Assembly: GCA_038526915.1 (NCBI GenBank)
Contig: JBCBGF010000015.1
Location: forward strand, 1-39,788
Direction of reading: 5' to 3'
DNA length: 39,788 nucleotides
DNA from: JBCBGF01 sp038526915
Lineage (GTDB): Bacteria > Pseudomonadota > Alphaproteobacteria > Rhodobacterales > Rhodobacteraceae
A model generated the notes under the pieces. The model did no database searches. It saw only the letters and a list, made by a program, of their open reading frames with translations, and had not been told where the DNA came from. Shown here piece by piece: positions 38,551 to 39,788 of the stretch (position 1 is its first letter; the number at the start of each line of letters is the position of its first letter). The translations under genes and the position numbers were made by a program.

Positions 38551-39788
38551 ATGAGCGATTGGAAAGCGCTGGCCGAAAAGGAACTGCGCGGCCGGGCTGT
38601 GGAGGATCTGGAGTGGGAAACGCTGGAAGGGATCCGCGTTAAGCCCTTGTATACCGAGGAAGATGTGGCGGGGCTGGACCATATGGGATCGGTCCCGGGC
38701 TTTGCGCCGTTCACGCGCGGGGTGAAGGCAACGATGTATGCCGGCCGGCCCTGGACGATCCGGCAGTATGCGGGGTTTTCCACCGCGGAGGAGTCGAACG
38801 CGTTTTATCGCAAGGCGCTAGCGGCGGGGCAGCAGGGCGTCTCGGTCGCCTTCGATCTGGCGACGCACCGGGGCTATGACAGCGATCACCCGCGTGTGCT
38901 GGGCGATGTGGGCAAGGCGGGCGTGGCCATCGACAGTGTGGAGGATATGAAGATCCTCTTTGACGGGATCCCCTTGGAAAAAGTTAGCGTGTCGATGACG
39001 ATGAACGGCGCGGTGATCCCGGTGCTCGCCAATTTCATCGTCACCGGGGAAGAGCAAGGGGTGGACCGCAAGGCACTGTCGGGCACCATTCAGAATGACA
39101 TTCTGAAAGAGTTCATGGTGCGGAACACCTATATCTACCCGCCCGAACCCTCGATGCGGATCATCGCGGATATCATCGAATACACGTCGAACGAGATGCC
39201 GCGTTTCAACTCGATTTCGATCTCGGGCTACCACATGCAGGAGGCGGGCGCGAACCTGGTGCAGGAGCTGGCCTTTACCCTCGCCGATGGGCGCGAATAC
39301 GTGCGGGCGGCGTTGGCGCGGGGCATGGATGTGGATAAGTTTGCGCCGCGACTGTCGTTCTTCTTTGCGATTGGCATGAATTTCTTCATGGAGGCGGCAA
39401 AGCTGCGGGCCGCGCGACTCCTCTGGCACCGGATCATGAGTGAATTTGAACCCAAAGATCCCAAATCCTCGATGCTGCGCACCCATTGCCAGACGAGCGG
39501 TGTCAGTCTGCAGGAGCAGGACCCCTATAACAACGTGATCCGCACCGCTTACGAGGCGATGAGCGCGGTGTTGGGGGGCACGCAGTCGCTCCACACCAAT
39601 GCGCTGGATGAGGCGATCGCCCTGCCCACCGAGTTCTCGGCCCGGATCGCGCGGAACACGCAGCTTGTCTTGCAGGAGGAGACGGGGGTCACGAACGTCG
39701 TCGATCCACTGGCGGGCTCCTACTACCTCTTCGATCAGCGCCCAGGCCTTGTCGGCCAGTTCGGCGGTCAGGCTCTCGACGTAGTAGG
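38551..39788 (+). CDS. scpA: Methylmalonyl-CoA mutase, 5' part
   Basis: The N-terminal part of the adenosylcobalamin-dependent mutase that turns (R)-methylmalonyl-CoA into succinyl-CoA. AAGGAG lies six bases before the ATG. The substrate-barrel motifs are present: GFAPFTRGVKATMYAGRPW, the GVSVAFDLATHRGYDSDH stretch, MTMNGAV and RTHCQTSGVSL. The cobalamin domain is beyond the window. Real coding ends at codon 392 (DPLAGSYY, 39726). The final 62 bases stay open in frame but encode an unrelated LFDQRPGLV stretch, because 39727-39780 is the reverse complement of the expected VESLTAELADKAW-type continuation. The gene is therefore cut by the window end and by a local inversion or assembly fold-back. 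Confidence 0.92.
   Translation, partial: MSDWKALAEKELRGRAVEDLEWETLEGIRVKPLYTEEDVAGLDHMGSVPGFAPFTRGVKATMYAGRPWTIRQYAGFSTAEESNAFYRKALAAGQQGVSVAFDLATHRGYDSDHPRVLGDVGKAGVAIDSVEDMKILFDGIPLEKVSVSMTMNGAVIPVLANFIVTGEEQGVDRKALSGTIQNDILKEFMVRNTYIYPPEPSMRIIADIIEYTSNEMPRFNSISISGYHMQEAGANLVQELAFTLADGREYVRAALARGMDVDKFAPRLSFFFAIGMNFFMEAAKLRAARLLWHRIMSEFEPKDPKSSMLRTHCQTSGVSLQEQDPYNNVIRTAYEAMSAVLGGTQSLHTNALDEAIALPTEFSARIARNTQLVLQEETGVTNVVDPLAGSYYLFDQRPGLVGQFGGQALDVV
39719..39788. other. Inverted (fold-back) segment at the window end
   Basis: CCTACTAC (39719-39726) and GTAGTAGG (39781-39788) are inverted arms. The 54 bases between them, reverse-complemented, read in the mutase frame as 18 codons for VESLTAELADKAWALIEE, the normal family sequence after GSYY. 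The window ends on the second arm, as expected for a chimeric contig end. Confidence 0.85.

Overview
The window is chromosomal DNA of a high-GC alphaproteobacterium, most likely a member of the Rhodobacterales (Roseobacter/Rhodobacter group). The reasons are the FnrL-type TTGAT-N4-ATCAA box, paired DUF6455 genes, DUF1127 and DUF1467 proteins, a VPLPA-CTERM-like protein, a BTLCP transglutaminase-like protease, a CtrA-like TTAA-N7-TTAAC site, and the propionyl-CoA cluster pccB/pccA/DUF4174/mutase. I found no rRNA, tRNA, CRISPR array, transposase or phage gene.

Layout. 0-5 kb holds a response regulator, methylmalonyl-CoA epimerase, a DUF1467 protein, an EI24 membrane protein with a nitroreductase, a DUF1127 protein, an HDAC-family deacetylase, a small hypothetical and a DCC-family protein. 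5-10 kb holds a secreted M48 metalloprotease, two DUF6455 cysteine-motif proteins behind a perfect FNR box, malQ, and the Kdo genes (arabinose-5-phosphate isomerase and kdsB). 10-12 kb holds an M20 deacylase and a membrane-anchored thioredoxin-like protein. 12-23 kb holds an Opp/Dpp-type peptide ABC transporter whose binding-protein gene is separated from its permease and ATPase genes by a 4.6-kb block. That block holds a LapG-like protease and two low-complexity secreted proteins. An aldehyde dehydrogenase follows the transporter. 23-28 kb holds a VPLPA-CTERM-like protein, DoxX, a methyltransferase divergent from a LysR regulator, a photolyase-family protein, and an ArsR/SRPBCC operon. 28-33 kb holds clpP-clpX, a CcdAB toxin-antitoxin pair, a RidA-family protein, a YdcH-like DUF465 protein and a Bcr/CflA efflux pump. 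33-39.8 kb holds the propionyl-CoA assimilation cluster: pccB, small lipoproteins, pccA, DUF4174, then methylmalonyl-CoA mutase running off the end.

How genes work together. PccA/PccB carboxylate propionyl-CoA to methylmalonyl-CoA, the epimerase at 907 converts the epimer, and the mutase makes succinyl-CoA. The isomerase and KdsB make and activate Kdo for the outer membrane. The SBP, two permeases and fused ATPase form one importer despite the inserted block.

The best candidate for something undescribed is the 13.8-18.1 kb block. A LapG-type protease gene lies beside two exported proteins that share a roughly 60-residue module with two cysteines spaced exactly C-x30-C (once in one, twice in the other). 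In both, an acidic Gly/Asp-rich block and then a Lys-rich block follow. The last 62 bases (39727-39788) read as the reverse complement of the expected mutase coding sequence, which suggests a fold-back artefact or a small inversion.
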